A stretch of 21,244 bases of DNA from an uncultured Bacilli bacterium (GCA_947629395.1 CANRDQ010000025.1:1-21244); one strand, 5' to 3'. Shown: positions 1 to 7,635, counted from the stretch's first letter. Numbers and translations: made by a program. Notes: generated by a model from the sequence alone, not told the origin.

Positions 1-868
1 CACCATTAGTTGGCTCTGCTTGAATACCGAAATTAAAGAAACTTGATTGACTATCAGCATTAGTCATTGATATACCCATCACAGGCCATTCAATTTCTTC
101 TCCCTTTTCTAATGAATCCAGATGATTCTTTACAAGATCACTTGATATAGCAAATCCCATACCTTCAATTTCTTCTTGAACAAGCTTCATAGAAATAATT
201 CCAATAACATCACCATTAACGTTAAATAATGGACCTCCACTGTTTCCTGGGTTAACAGCCGCATCAACTTGTAATACTTTCATAACCCAATCTCCACTTC
301 CTGTAGTATTAACATTAACAGTAACTAGACGATCCTTTCCAGATAAGACTCCAGCAGTAACACTTCCTCTATAGTCAGAACCAAGTGGTGTTCCTATTGT
401 GAATACTGTATCACCCAGTCTAGTTTCATCTTTTTCAGCAATTTTAACATTTGTAGTTACCTTTTTATTATCAACTCTTAATACAGCTAAGTCTAGATAT
501 TCATCTCCACCCATAACTTTAGCTTTTAATACTTCATCAGTATTAAGTACAGCATTTATTGAATCTCCTCCATTTATAACATGTTGATTAGTAAGAATAT
601 AAGCATACTTATCATCCATCTTATAAACAAATCCTGTACCTGTGCTCGCTAGTTGTTCACCTTGATATGCTTGAATCATTACTACAGCATCTTGAACCTT
701 CTCCACAGATGAAGCCAAACTATTCTTTTCTGTTATAACTTGACCATTTTTAGTAATAGTTCTAGTAACAGCTCCATCTGGGGAAAACTTCAAAATGGAA
801 TAAGTAAATGCTCCTCCTATTACAAAGGAAGCAATAATCAAAACACATAATTTAGCTTTATTATTCAT
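1..868 (-). CDS. htrA: HtrA/DegP-like trypsin-family serine protease, C-terminus cut by window edge
   Basis: Partial: the N-terminal 289 residues are visible and the gene continues past base 1. Residues 8-28 form a single hydrophobic segment typical of the membrane anchor in Gram-positive HtrA. The chymotrypsin-like catalytic triad is complete: His96 in TNQHVI, Asp126 in YLDLAVL and Ser210 in NPGNSGGP. After about residue 255 the sequence looks like the start of a PDZ domain (MGISM). Known family role: ATP-independent extracytoplasmic quality-control protease. The ATG at 866-868 lies inside the end of the upstream Abi_2 gene (8-base overlap), so the two are probably translationally coupled and share the promoter near 1840. 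Family call is secure; the exact paralogue is not. Confidence 0.93.
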   Translation of the reverse strand, partial: MNNKAKLCVLIIASFVIGGAFTYSILKFSPDGAVTRTITKNGQVITEKNSLASSVEKVQDAVVMIQAYQGEQLASTGTGFVYKMDDKYAYILTNQHVINGGDSINAVLNTDEVLKAKVMGGDEYLDLAVLRVDNKKVTTNVKIAEKDETRLGDTVFTIGTPLGSDYRGSVTAGVLSGKDRLVTVNVNTTGSGDWVMKVLQVDAAVNPGNSGGPLFNVNGDVIGIISMKLVQEEIEGMGFAISSDLVKNHLDSLEKGEEIEWPVMGISMTNADSQSSFFNFGIQAEPTNG

Positions 869-1814
869 CTTTATTACCATTCCCTTCCATATGAGCTAAA
901 TCTTTCCAATTATAAGGAAATCCCATTCTTTTTAATACTTTATCAATTGTTATACTGTGTAAATTATAATCTAAATGCTCAATAGCTCTCTCTATCTCAA
1001 GCATCATATTTCCAAATTCATCTGCTTGTAAAATTTGTCTCATAATAATAAGCAGCGCAAATAAATCATTTTTACCACATTGATATTCCCCATCTACTTT
1101 AGGAATATTAAGTAACTGATGATATACAGTATCATTAATACTCTTTTGAGTTCTATTTTCATATAAAATATCCTCATGAGCACATAAATTACGATAATTA
1201 GCTAAAATCGGTAAATATAATATGATATTATCAACATCAATTTTATAAACATTACTAATCTCTCTTTGATCTTCTTCTTTTAAAATTGAATACATTTCAC
1301 TAACAATTCCAAAGGATAACACCTTAACCATAATCCATAATGGAATATATCCATAATTATTAATATAATGCATTGTCGCAGAATGTTGTTGTCCATTAGA
1401 ACGAACTTGTCTTTTCATCTTAGCAATCAAATCATTAACTTGTTTCTTTCTTTCAGGATTACTCGTAAAGTTATTTTCCTTCAAATAATCTTTTTCACGA
1501 TAACCATACTTTTTAGATAATTGATAAGAAGTTATAGACTTTAGATTATTCTCAATGATAAGTAAATTCTTAAATAAAATATTTCTAAGAGTCCTATCAA
1601 ATAAAAATAAACTATACTGTTCTTCAAATGTTGCTCCTTCAATATACTTTCTATCAGCACTATCTTTTACAAATATATGACGATATCCATTTAAAAAGAA
1701 ATAGTTTTCTCTTAACAATACATTTTTAGCGTATTCTTCATCTTCAATTACTAACCCTTTATATTTTAAAATTTCTATTTGTTCATCTAAATTTTTAAAC
1801 TGCTTACTATTCAT
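861..1814 (-). CDS. Abi_2 (AbiD/AbiF-type) HEPN-domain protein
   Basis: 317 residues, matching the usual length of the Abi_2 family, whose founders are lactococcal abortive-infection proteins AbiD/AbiF. Visible hallmarks are FDRTLRNILF near residues 72-81, YGYIPLWIMV near 154-163, and RNLCAH at 208-213, an R-x4-H motif of the kind that forms the RNase centre in HEPN domains. The C-terminus has the family-like MGFPYNW. There is no signal peptide or membrane segment, so it is cytoplasmic. An extended -10 (TGTTATAAT) and the ribosome site AGGTGAGG precede the ATG. The stop overlaps the htrA start, an unusual partner for a presumed phage-defence gene. An RNA-cleaving role is inferred from family and motif only; the family may also have housekeeping members. 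Confidence 0.88.
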   Translation of the reverse strand: MNSKQFKNLDEQIEILKYKGLVIEDEEYAKNVLLRENYFFLNGYRHIFVKDSADRKYIEGATFEEQYSLFLFDRTLRNILFKNLLIIENNLKSITSYQLSKKYGYREKDYLKENNFTSNPERKKQVNDLIAKMKRQVRSNGQQHSATMHYINNYGYIPLWIMVKVLSFGIVSEMYSILKEEDQREISNVYKIDVDNIILYLPILANYRNLCAHEDILYENRTQKSINDTVYHQLLNIPKVDGEYQCGKNDLFALLIIMRQILQADEFGNMMLEIERAIEHLDYNLHSITIDKVLKRMGFPYNWKDLAHMEGNGNKDE

Positions 1815-1834
1815 GTATTCCTCACCTACTATTG

Positions 1835-1843
1835 ATTATAACA
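1835..1843 (-). promoter_or_regulatory. Extended -10 promoter for the Abi_2-htrA operon
   Basis: On the minus strand this reads TGTTATAAT (TG-n-TATAAT), about 20 bases upstream of the Abi_2 start codon and its ribosome site. No good -35 hexamer is visible, which is common for extended -10 promoters. Confidence 0.6.
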
Positions 1844-1917
1844 CAAAATAAAATTTTAAAAAACTTGTTTATGTATAGAATTTCTATTTTTTTTCATAAT
1901 AGTACTAGGTGATAAAT

Positions 1918-2979
1918 ATGTTTTATAGATATGAAGTTCGAAAAATTAATAATGAAGAAATACTTTTTTTATTTTTAACTATGTCTTATGAATTTTCTAA
2001 AGAATTAGGAGAAGAAAATGGTGAAGCAAACTTAAAAAAGAGATGTAAAAATTTTATTGACAATAATAATATTAACTTTAAAGGTAATAAAATAAACCTA
2101 ATAATAGATGATATCATAGTTAAAACTTTAGATATGAATGATCTTAATGAAGATATTGAATTATTAGACAATGATAATCATAATTTTAATAATAATACAC
2201 TTATTACAGTAATACTAGATAATGGTATATCTGTAGAAATAAGTTTAAAAGAGTATTTATTAGGTGCTTTAGCAACCAATTGTTTAGAGAATTTAGAAGA
2301 AGAAACTCTAAAATCTTTATGTATACTTTACAGAACTTATGCTTATAAATTTATAACTGAAGATAAAAGTATTAGTGCTACTAATGAATTTGTTACTTAT
2401 AGACCTATTACCTATTTTAAATTGCTTTGGATAACAGAATACAATAATATATATAATAAATTATTAGATGCTATCATCAAAACAGATGGACAATTTATTT
2501 CCTATAATGGAGAATACATATTACCATTTACCCATATCTGTAATAATGGCTATACTAATGTTGATGAAAACTTTCCTTATTTGCAAACAGTAAACAGTCT
2601 TTGGGATATGGCTTCTCCATATTATCTAAATATCGAAGATTTTGACTTTAAAACATTAGAAAAGAAATTAAATATTAAAAGTAAATATATAAGAAACATA
2701 AAAATATTAGAAATGACTGAAAATAATAAAATTAAAAGTGTAAAAATAGGAGATAAAGTTTTTAACACAGAAGAATTATGTGAAAAGCTAGACTTAAATT
2801 CTAATGACATTACCTTAATAATAAACAAAGATTATGTTAGATTTATTACTAAAGGAAAAGGACATGGTTTAGGTATTAGTCAATATGGCGCTAATGAACT
2901 TGCTTTAAATGGTTGTGATTATCTACAAATATTAAAGTATTATTTTCCTAGTTGTGATATAAGAAAATATAATGACTAA
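1918..2979 (+). CDS. SpoIID/LytB-domain protein, probably lacking the catalytic glutamate
   Basis: The start is placed at the ATG at 1918, because the in-frame GTG at 1909 lies inside the ribosome site AGGTGAT (1907-1913). That gives 353 residues. Residues 105-353 resemble SpoIID, the lytic transglycosylase of sporulation: KEYLLGALAT (111-120), LKSLCILYRTYAYK (131-144), DGQFISYNGEYI (190-201), THICNNGYTN (205-214), and the C-terminal GKGHGLGISQYGA (313-325). Where SpoIID has its essential Glu (AxEMP), this protein has Asn121 (ATNCL). Residues 1-75 form an unfamiliar N-terminal region, and there is no signal peptide or membrane anchor, unlike classical SpoIID. It converges on an Amidase_3 gene; in spore formers SpoIID acts with such amidases. 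The protein may be non-catalytic or act differently; the domain call is firm, the function uncertain. Confidence 0.8.
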   Translation: MFYRYEVRKINNEEILFLFLTMSYEFSKELGEENGEANLKKRCKNFIDNNNINFKGNKINLIIDDIIVKTLDMNDLNEDIELLDNDNHNFNNNTLITVILDNGISVEISLKEYLLGALATNCLENLEEETLKSLCILYRTYAYKFITEDKSISATNEFVTYRPITYFKLLWITEYNNIYNKLLDAIIKTDGQFISYNGEYILPFTHICNNGYTNVDENFPYLQTVNSLWDMASPYYLNIEDFDFKTLEKKLNIKSKYIRNIKILEMTENNKIKSVKIGDKVFNTEELCEKLDLNSNDITLIINKDYVRFITKGKGHGLGISQYGANELALNGCDYLQILKYYFPSCDIRKYND

Positions 2980-3008
2980 AAGTATAACTAATTATCGGTT
3001 ATACTTTT
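2978..3008 (+). terminator. Hairpin terminator between convergent spoIID-like and amidase genes
   Basis: An 11-bp perfect stem, AAAAGTATAAC (2978-2988) with GTTATACTTTT (2998-3008), has a 9-base loop and continues into a T run on the plus strand. It starts inside the stop codon of the upstream gene. The amidase stop codon also lies within it, so it may serve both directions, although the minus-strand U tract is short. Confidence 0.75.
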
Positions 3009-3671
3009 TTTATTTTTGATTTCTAAAAAATAATTTATAATTCCTTTTGTAATAGAGTTAGATAACTTTTGTTGATAATTTTTGTCCTGTAATAAAGTTC
3101 TTTCCTCAGGATTTGATAAAAATCCACATTCTATTAAAACACCTGGTACTCTAGTATTTCTATATAAATATAAATCAGTTTGAGATAAAGTTCTTTTTGT
3201 ATTTAAATCTTTTTCAAACTGCTTCATCAATTGCTCACCTAAAATTTTATTATTTTCATTAATAGAATGATATAGAACTTCTGGTCCTTTATGAGTGTAA
3301 TTATCAAACCAGTTTATATGAATTGATAAATATAAGTCGCTTTTCTTTTCTTGAATAAATAATATTCTTCTGTATAAATCTCCTCTTTTTTTTAAAGCAT
3401 CCCACTGACTAGATAAATCTTCATCTTTATCTCTAGTCATATACACAGTAGCACCATTTTTTTCTAAAGTTGTTTTTAATACTTTAGAAATTTCCAGATT
3501 AAGATCTTTTTCGTATATATCACCATACCAAGTTCCTCCATCTCTGCCACCGTGTCCAGGATCAATTGTAATAATTTTATTTTCTAAATTAACAGTTTTA
3601 GCTTCGATAAATTGTAAACTAAATACTGACAGTATCAACATAACAAAAACAAAAGTCTTATATTGTCGCAT
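2988..3671 (-). CDS. N-acetylmuramoyl-L-alanine amidase (Amidase_3, CwlD-like)
   Basis: 227 residues starting at the ATG at 3671, which is preceded by AGGTGAT at a normal distance; the upstream GTG (3683) and ATG (3680) overlap that ribosome site. Residues 6-24 are a hydrophobic signal or anchor segment. The zinc-amidase motifs are complete: His40 in IDPGHGG, Glu54 in YEKDLNLE, His118 in SIHIN, and catalytic Glu181 in VLIECGFLSN. The family cleaves the amide bond between MurNAc and the stem peptide. Length and motif order fit CwlD, which acts in spore cortex modification, but a vegetative cell-wall role is equally possible. It converges with the SpoIID-like gene. Its 5' portion (3550-3654) recurs as a decayed copy at 6932-7035. 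Confidence 0.92.
   Translation of the reverse strand: MRQYKTFVFVMLILSVFSLQFIEAKTVNLENKIITIDPGHGGRDGGTWYGDIYEKDLNLEISKVLKTTLEKNGATVYMTRDKDEDLSSQWDALKKRGDLYRRILFIQEKKSDLYLSIHINWFDNYTHKGPEVLYHSINENNKILGEQLMKQFEKDLNTKRTLSQTDLYLYRNTRVPGVLIECGFLSNPEERTLLQDKNYQQKLSNSITKGIINYFLEIKNKKSITDN
3550..3654 (-). repeat. Amidase 5'-end copy A of a 105-bp imperfect direct repeat
   Basis: This stretch encodes the amidase from the signal segment to the DPGHGG motif. It matches 6932-7035 in the same orientation with about five substitutions and one single-base deletion. The two copies bracket the ATPase/SAP-like gene pair. Confidence 0.9.
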
Positions 3672-3715
3672 CACACTCATCACCTAATAAAAGTGTATGC
3701 AAATATGCAAAACTT

Positions 3716-3724
3716 AATATAACA
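3716..3724 (-). promoter_or_regulatory. Candidate extended -10 for the amidase gene
   Basis: The minus strand reads TGTTATATT about 45 bases upstream of the amidase ATG. No convincing -35 box is visible. Confidence 0.4.
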
Positions 3725-3933
3725 AACTTATACTTCAAAGTGGAAAAAAGTAGCAAACACTTATTGTTTTATTAGCCAACAAGAACTACCTAAAGACACA
3801 TCATTATAAATTTTTCCTTCTATAAATAAAATAAATATCTAACTCTATTAATTTTGTTTTTCTTGGAAAAGACGATGGCATTTTAACATTTATCTGAATA
3901 TATATATAATTTTTTACTATTTAATTTAATTGC

Positions 3934-3970
3934 AAAAAAACTGAATGGAAATTTATTCATTTTCGTTCAG
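3934..3970 (-). terminator. Intrinsic terminator of the ATPase/SAP-like operon
   Basis: A 12-bp stem pairs 3941-3952 (CTGAATGGAAAT) with 3959-3970 (ATTTTCGTTCAG), including two G-U pairs, around a 6-base loop. On the minus strand it is followed by seven Us (A run 3934-3940). It lies about 60 bases past the stop of the 465-residue gene. Confidence 0.85.
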
Positions 3971-4032
3971 TCACCTAATATCTTATATTTATTACATTTT
4001 TAATATTAACATCTAATAGCAAATTAATATTT

Positions 4033-5430
4033 TTATATTTTATTTATATTTTCTCTCATTTCTATAGGTGTCCATCCATTATTTATCCATATTCTAGAAT
4101 TATTATATATTTCTATTAAATAATCTAATATCTCTTGCAAATTTCTTTCTGTTATTTCTACTCCATAATCTTGAAGCATTTCAATTGAAACACCTATATA
4201 AGTATTTCCTAATCTATACATGTCAGAAATTATTTTTATGATAATTTCAATAACATCTGATGAAATATTTTTCTTTCTTAAATATTTTTTAAATTTATTT
4301 TTAGCTTTAGTTTCTTCGTAATAATCATAATTAGAATATTTAAGTAATTCTTCTAATTCAATTGGTTTTCTTTTTATAATTTCTTGTCTTTCAACAATAT
4401 CATCTAATATTTGTTCTAAATCTCGATGACGTAAAATTTTATGAACAAAATATATATCATGTTCTACATGAATTGTATCTATATCATCAACTCTATCGCA
4501 GAATAATAATGCATTATTAGGAGTATCCAATTCATTACCATTCCCATAATATAAGCTATAATAATAGTTTAAATACCTACATGGAACAATTCCATATAAT
4601 TCAACCATTGATTTAACTAAATTATATACTTTAGTATTTTCATCTATTATTTTTGAAATACTTTTTAAATCTATTATTTTAATAGTATTATAAACATCAT
4701 CTGTCATAGAAATATAAAATCTATTTTCCTTTTTAAATATAAATACTAAACCCGTTATATATAACAAATGATATACTTCTACACTTATATTATTATTCTG
4801 AATAGTACCTTTATTTTTAATTAAATCCTTTAACAAATTAAATTCTTTATCTATAAATCTTTCAATCAAATTTATTAGCTTCTCTTTATTAGTAAGAGCA
4901 TTATAAATAATTTCAACAATTTCTTTTTTTGGTTTATTACTTAATCTATTAACATACAATAAATCCCCTATATTCTTTAAATCTTTAACTGTTAAAGTTT
5001 TGAGAAGTTCTTTTAAATCTTTAATTATTGGTGTATTCGCTGCATTTTCTAAATTGAATTTTTCTTCAGGCGTCCTACTACCTAATAATTTATTAATTAT
5101 TTGTTTTATTTCAGTTGGAATATAATAAGAATAATAATTACCATTATTGTAAACAAAAACTAACAGTGATTCTATATCCTGTTCATAAACAGACATACAT
5201 TCAGAGTTTTCATGATTTATTAACCTTTCGAAATACATTTGAATAAATTTATCATCTTTACATTCATCTAAACAAAATTCAAAATCTTCCAAAATATAAT
5301 TTTTTAACTCATATATATCATCAACACCAAACTCTTTTAACTTTTCATTAAGTAACTTTTCATCTAAAGCTTTTAATGATGACAACAAATCATTTTTTCC
5401 TTTTTTTATTAAAAACTTTTCATACTTCAT
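4033..5430 (-). CDS. Hypothetical protein with a SAP/Rho-N-like helical segment
   Basis: 465 residues, not recognised as a named family. It is highly charged, Lys/Glu/Asn-rich and mostly helical, with no signal peptide or membrane segment, so probably cytoplasmic. Residues about 138-179 (LKTLTVKDLKNIGDLLYV, then LSNKPKKEIVEII) resemble the helix-extended-helix pattern of SAP or Rho N-terminal domains, which often bind nucleic acid. The end (RIWINNGWTPIEM) resembles the segment that precedes a SEC-C zinc motif in some Firmicute proteins, but no such Cys motif follows. It begins 85 bases after the ATPase stop with no clear terminator between them, so the two are probably one transcript. The ribosome site is weak (GATGAG). 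The function is unknown; a partnership with the ATPase is inferred from layout only. Confidence 0.75.
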   Translation of the reverse strand: MKYEKFLIKKGKNDLLSSLKALDEKLLNEKLKEFGVDDIYELKNYILEDFEFCLDECKDDKFIQMYFERLINHENSECMSVYEQDIESLLVFVYNNGNYYSYYIPTEIKQIINKLLGSRTPEEKFNLENAANTPIIKDLKELLKTLTVKDLKNIGDLLYVNRLSNKPKKEIVEIIYNALTNKEKLINLIERFIDKEFNLLKDLIKNKGTIQNNNISVEVYHLLYITGLVFIFKKENRFYISMTDDVYNTIKIIDLKSISKIIDENTKVYNLVKSMVELYGIVPCRYLNYYYSLYYGNGNELDTPNNALLFCDRVDDIDTIHVEHDIYFVHKILRHRDLEQILDDIVERQEIIKRKPIELEELLKYSNYDYYEETKAKNKFKKYLRKKNISSDVIEIIIKIISDMYRLGNTYIGVSIEMLQDYGVEITERNLQEILDYLIEIYNNSRIWINNGWTPIEMRENINKI

Positions 5431-5515
5431 GTTCTACTACTCATCTTTCTATTTTATATATTTTTATTATTTCACTTTATATTAATTTTTATCGAAATTA
5501 TTAATTCAATATTTT

Positions 5516-6733
5516 TTATTTATATTCATCCTTCAATAACCAATCGATTATATTAATGTGAATTATTCCATTTTGAGACATATCAAACTTATCCATAGAA
5601 ATTACATATTTTGGGTAATTATCACCTATATTATCAAAAGCACCAAACTCTCTTTTGATAACTGAATCATCTGTTAAATAATAACAAACTTGATAATATT
5701 CTTTCTTTCCATCTTTTAATGCAATAAAATCTATTTCACAATTATCAAGATTACCAACTTTAACATCATATCCTCTATACACTAATTCATTATAAACTAT
5801 GTTCTCTAAATATGCTCCCATTTGTTCTCTTTTGGATACACTTAATATTTGTCCTAATCCTAAATCTGTTAAATAATATTTATATTTACCATTAAGTATT
5901 CTTTTCCCTCTAACATCATATCTATCTACTTTATTGATTAAATGAGCTTTACACATATATTCTAGATAATTGTATAATGTTGTTTTTCCAACGCCTCTAC
6001 CATCAGTTGTTTCAAAATATTTAGCTAAACTTTCAGCAGAAAATGTTTGTGATGGTGTAGTCACTATATATTCTGCTATTCTATTAAATAATTCTAAATC
6101 TGTTATTTTAAATCTATTGATTATATCTTTAACAACTATAGAATCGTATACATCTGTTAAATAAGTTCTTATTTCATCTTCATTATTTAGATTAAATCTT
6201 TGAGGCATTCCTCCCCATTTGATATAATCATTAAATTGTTCTTCTAATTTATATTTATCTAATTCATAATTTTTAAATTCACAAACTTCTTTAAAAGAAA
6301 AAGGTTTTATTTTAAAGCTTACATATCTACCAGATAATAATGTTGCAAGTTCACCTGATAATAAATCACTATTAGATCCTGTTATAAAGATAGATATTTT
6401 ATCTTCATATTTTGCTTTGTAAGAATTTATTACCTTTTCCCATTCATTAACATATTGAATTTCATCAAAAAATAAATAATACTTTTTTTTATTAACAATT
6501 TTTTCTTTAATATACTTATCTAATTCCTTAGCTTCTTTTATATCAAAATAATCTGACAATTCAAAATTAACATAAATTATATTTTCATCTTTAACTCCAG
6601 ATTTTATTATTTCATTTATTATTTGTTTTAAAATAACAGATTTTCCACATCTTCTTATTCCAGTAATTACCTTAATTAAATCTTGATTATAAAAAGGTCT
6701 AATTTTCTTTAAATAATTCTCTCTGATTACCAT
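5516..6733 (-). CDS. AAA_14/DUF4143 family ATPase
   Basis: 405 residues, the usual size of this family. The N-terminal AAA domain has Walker A GIRRCGKS (25-32), Walker B YLFFDE (86-91), a sensor-like ITGSNS (117-122) and an Arg-finger-like LSGRY (133-137). A winged-helix region follows (about 205-270). The DUF4143 C-terminus has a nuclease-like core: Glu310/Glu316, CEIDFI (332-337) and YYQV (346-349), a degenerate PD-(D/E)xK pattern. The family is abundant in bacteria and archaea, often as recent acquisitions, and its cellular role is poorly defined. A perfect ribosome site AGGAGG lies 7 bases before the ATG, behind a good promoter and a 28-bp palindrome. It probably heads a two-gene operon with the SAP-like protein. 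Confidence 0.93.
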   Translation of the reverse strand: MVIRENYLKKIRPFYNQDLIKVITGIRRCGKSVILKQIINEIIKSGVKDENIIYVNFELSDYFDIKEAKELDKYIKEKIVNKKKYYLFFDEIQYVNEWEKVINSYKAKYEDKISIFITGSNSDLLSGELATLLSGRYVSFKIKPFSFKEVCEFKNYELDKYKLEEQFNDYIKWGGMPQRFNLNNEDEIRTYLTDVYDSIVVKDIINRFKITDLELFNRIAEYIVTTPSQTFSAESLAKYFETTDGRGVGKTTLYNYLEYMCKAHLINKVDRYDVRGKRILNGKYKYYLTDLGLGQILSVSKREQMGAYLENIVYNELVYRGYDVKVGNLDNCEIDFIALKDGKKEYYQVCYYLTDDSVIKREFGAFDNIGDNYPKYVISMDKFDMSQNGIIHINIIDWLLKDEYK

Positions 6734-6752
6734 AGTTATTCCTCCTGTATTA

Positions 6753-6781
6753 ATTATACATCATTTATAGCAAAAAATCAA
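6753..6781 (-). promoter_or_regulatory. Promoter of the AAA_14 ATPase operon
   Basis: On the minus strand, -35 TTGATT (6781-6776), a 17-base spacer and -10 TATAAT (6758-6753), followed by AGGAGG (6746-6741) and the ATG at 6733. The -35 overlaps the edge of the adjacent palindrome by two bases. Confidence 0.75.
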
Positions 6782-6807
6782 TTTTGTCTTTTGCAAAAGA
6801 CAAAATT
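6780..6807. promoter_or_regulatory. 28-bp perfect palindrome, probable operator
   Basis: The half-site AATTTTGTCTTTTG is followed immediately by its exact reverse complement. There is no loop, which favours a dimeric protein-binding site over an RNA hairpin. It abuts and slightly overlaps the -35 of the ATPase promoter, so autoregulation or repression is a reasonable inference. No separate regulator gene is adjacent; the ATPase winged-helix region is one candidate binder. Confidence 0.8.
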
Positions 6808-6931
6808 ACAATTTATGACATTTTTTTCCTGTATAAATATTATCACATAGAAAAAGATACTAATCAAAAATTCCTTTCACTTTATAGATATTATATTTGG
6901 TTACCCTTTTACATTGGGACAACAAGATGCT

Positions 6932-7035
6932 CCGTGTCCAGTATCAATTGTAATAACTTTATTTTTTAAATTAACAGTTTAGCTTCGATAAATTGCAAAC
7001 TAAATACTGACAGTATCAACATAACAAAAACAAAA
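6932..7035 (-). pseudogene. Decayed duplicate of the amidase 5' end
   Basis: 104 bases matching 3550-3654 (signal segment to the DPGHGG motif) in the same orientation, with about five substitutions. One T is missing from the run in AACAGTTTTAGC, which shifts the frame. The catalytic motif reads IDTGHGA instead of IDPGHGG, homology ends abruptly on both sides, and no start codon is present. It is non-coding and shows a past duplication or insertion around the ATPase unit. Confidence 0.88.
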
Positions 7036-7081
7036 TATTGACCCTAAATAACTTTCCACAGACTTAATTTTACTAAAAAAT

Positions 7082-7122
7082 AAAAAAACAATATATTACT
7101 TATATCAGTATATAATATATTG
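7082..7122 (-). terminator. AT-only hairpin with U tract, weak terminator candidate
   Basis: A 10-bp stem, CAATATATTA (7089-7098) with TAATATATTG (7113-7122), has a 14-base loop. On the minus strand it is followed by seven Us. It would end the transcript carrying the GH10-like gene, its broken partner and the DUF1413-like gene. The stem is almost pure A-T, so termination strength is doubtful. Confidence 0.45.
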
Positions 7123-7204
7123 CTTACAGGGTGAAAACTCGTTATTGGCTCTGCCAATCTCATAGTATATTACTTACTTATGTAAAAAGTAGTCATTTTA
7201 AGAA

Positions 7205-7355
7205 CTAATATTGTCTTTCATATTTAACACAATTTAATATATCTGCTTAAGTACTATCAGCACTTTTTGTCTTTACATAACATTCTTCTATTCCATCTTT
7301 ATCATGTAATATTACTTCCTTTGCATCTTATATCTACAAATACTACAAAAAATTC
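7205..7355 (-). pseudogene. Short decayed coding remnant
   Basis: Read on the minus strand, one frame gives NEFFVVFVDI; the next gives DAKEVILHDKDGIEECY and so on through KSADST, an in-frame TAA, then ADILNCVKYERQY and TAG. The residue mix is protein-like, but no start, one frameshift and one stop are needed to join it, so it is probably a gene relic downstream of the DUF1413-like gene. The family is not recognised. Confidence 0.35.
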
Positions 7356-7359
7356 ATTT

Positions 7360-7599
7360 TTAAAGTTTAATATATCTTTGTTCACCTTGAACATCTTTTG
7401 CTTTATCTGGTTTTATTATTCCTATTAATTTTTTATTAATTATTGCCTTATTATAAAAATGTTTACCTATATTCATTCTAACAGTTACATCTATTTTATT
7501 CCATTCCTCAGCACCAATCAATTCTCTTATTTTAAACTTTCTTCCTTTTGGTAATTTACTAATTTCAAATTCCAATTGTTTATAATACTCGTCTAACAT
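7360..7599 (-). CDS. Small DUF1413-like protein
   Basis: 79 residues, cytoplasmic, with no membrane segment. The stretch LPKGRKFKIRELIGAEEW, then RMNIGKHFYNKAI, follows the DUF1413 pattern (LP.G..F.i.dL.G..W ... r..lG..F...v). Members are small proteins of unknown function in Firmicutes, often near mobile or toxin-antitoxin-like genes. A good ribosome site (AAGGAG) precedes the ATG. It lies 36 bases after the end of the frameshifted gene and is probably the last intact gene of the operon led by the GH10-like protein. The family call rests on pattern memory and is moderate. Confidence 0.62.
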   Translation of the reverse strand: MLDEYYKQLEFEISKLPKGRKFKIRELIGAEEWNKIDVTVRMNIGKHFYNKAIINKKLIGIIKPDKAKDVQGEQRYIKL

Positions 7600-7635
7600 T
7601 GTTTCTCCTTTCTACTTTATATAATTATCGTATAA

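Larger units (their letters stand above)
3672..4032. other. Intergenic region, possible coding debris
   Basis: About 360 bases without an intact gene. It holds the amidase ribosome site and -10, and the terminator at 3934-3970. Between them, on the minus strand (about 3905 to 3761), two adjacent frames read like protein without stops: one includes KMPSSFPRKTKLIELDIYFI and the next EGKIYNDVSLGSSCWLIKQ before a TAA. This may be a decayed gene joined by one frameshift, but it is short and not recognised. Confidence 0.3.
6734..7359. other. 626-base region without an intact gene
   Basis: It contains, from left to right: the ATPase ribosome site and promoter, the 28-bp palindrome, about 120 bases of AT-rich sequence with nothing recognised, the decayed amidase 5' copy (6932-7035), an AT-only hairpin with a minus-strand U tract (7082-7122), a short GC-containing inverted repeat ATTGGC/GCCAAT (7144-7158), and a decayed coding remnant (7205-7355). 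Confidence 0.7.

Noticed and set aside
399..587. 62-codon plus-strand open frame
   Set aside because: It lies opposite the HtrA catalytic domain, which is clearly coding on the minus strand; a shadow.
1909..1917. GTG at 1909 as start of the SpoIID-like gene
   Set aside because: The GTG is part of the AGGTGAT ribosome site that correctly spaces the ATG at 1918.
6784..6969. 61-codon plus-strand open frame in the intergenic region
   Set aside because: It starts inside the palindrome, has no ribosome site, and runs into the antisense of the decayed amidase copy.
7144..7158. ATTGGC-TCT-GCCAAT inverted repeat as a terminator or transposon end
   Set aside because: Only 6 bp, no adjoining T tract, no transposase or second end seen.
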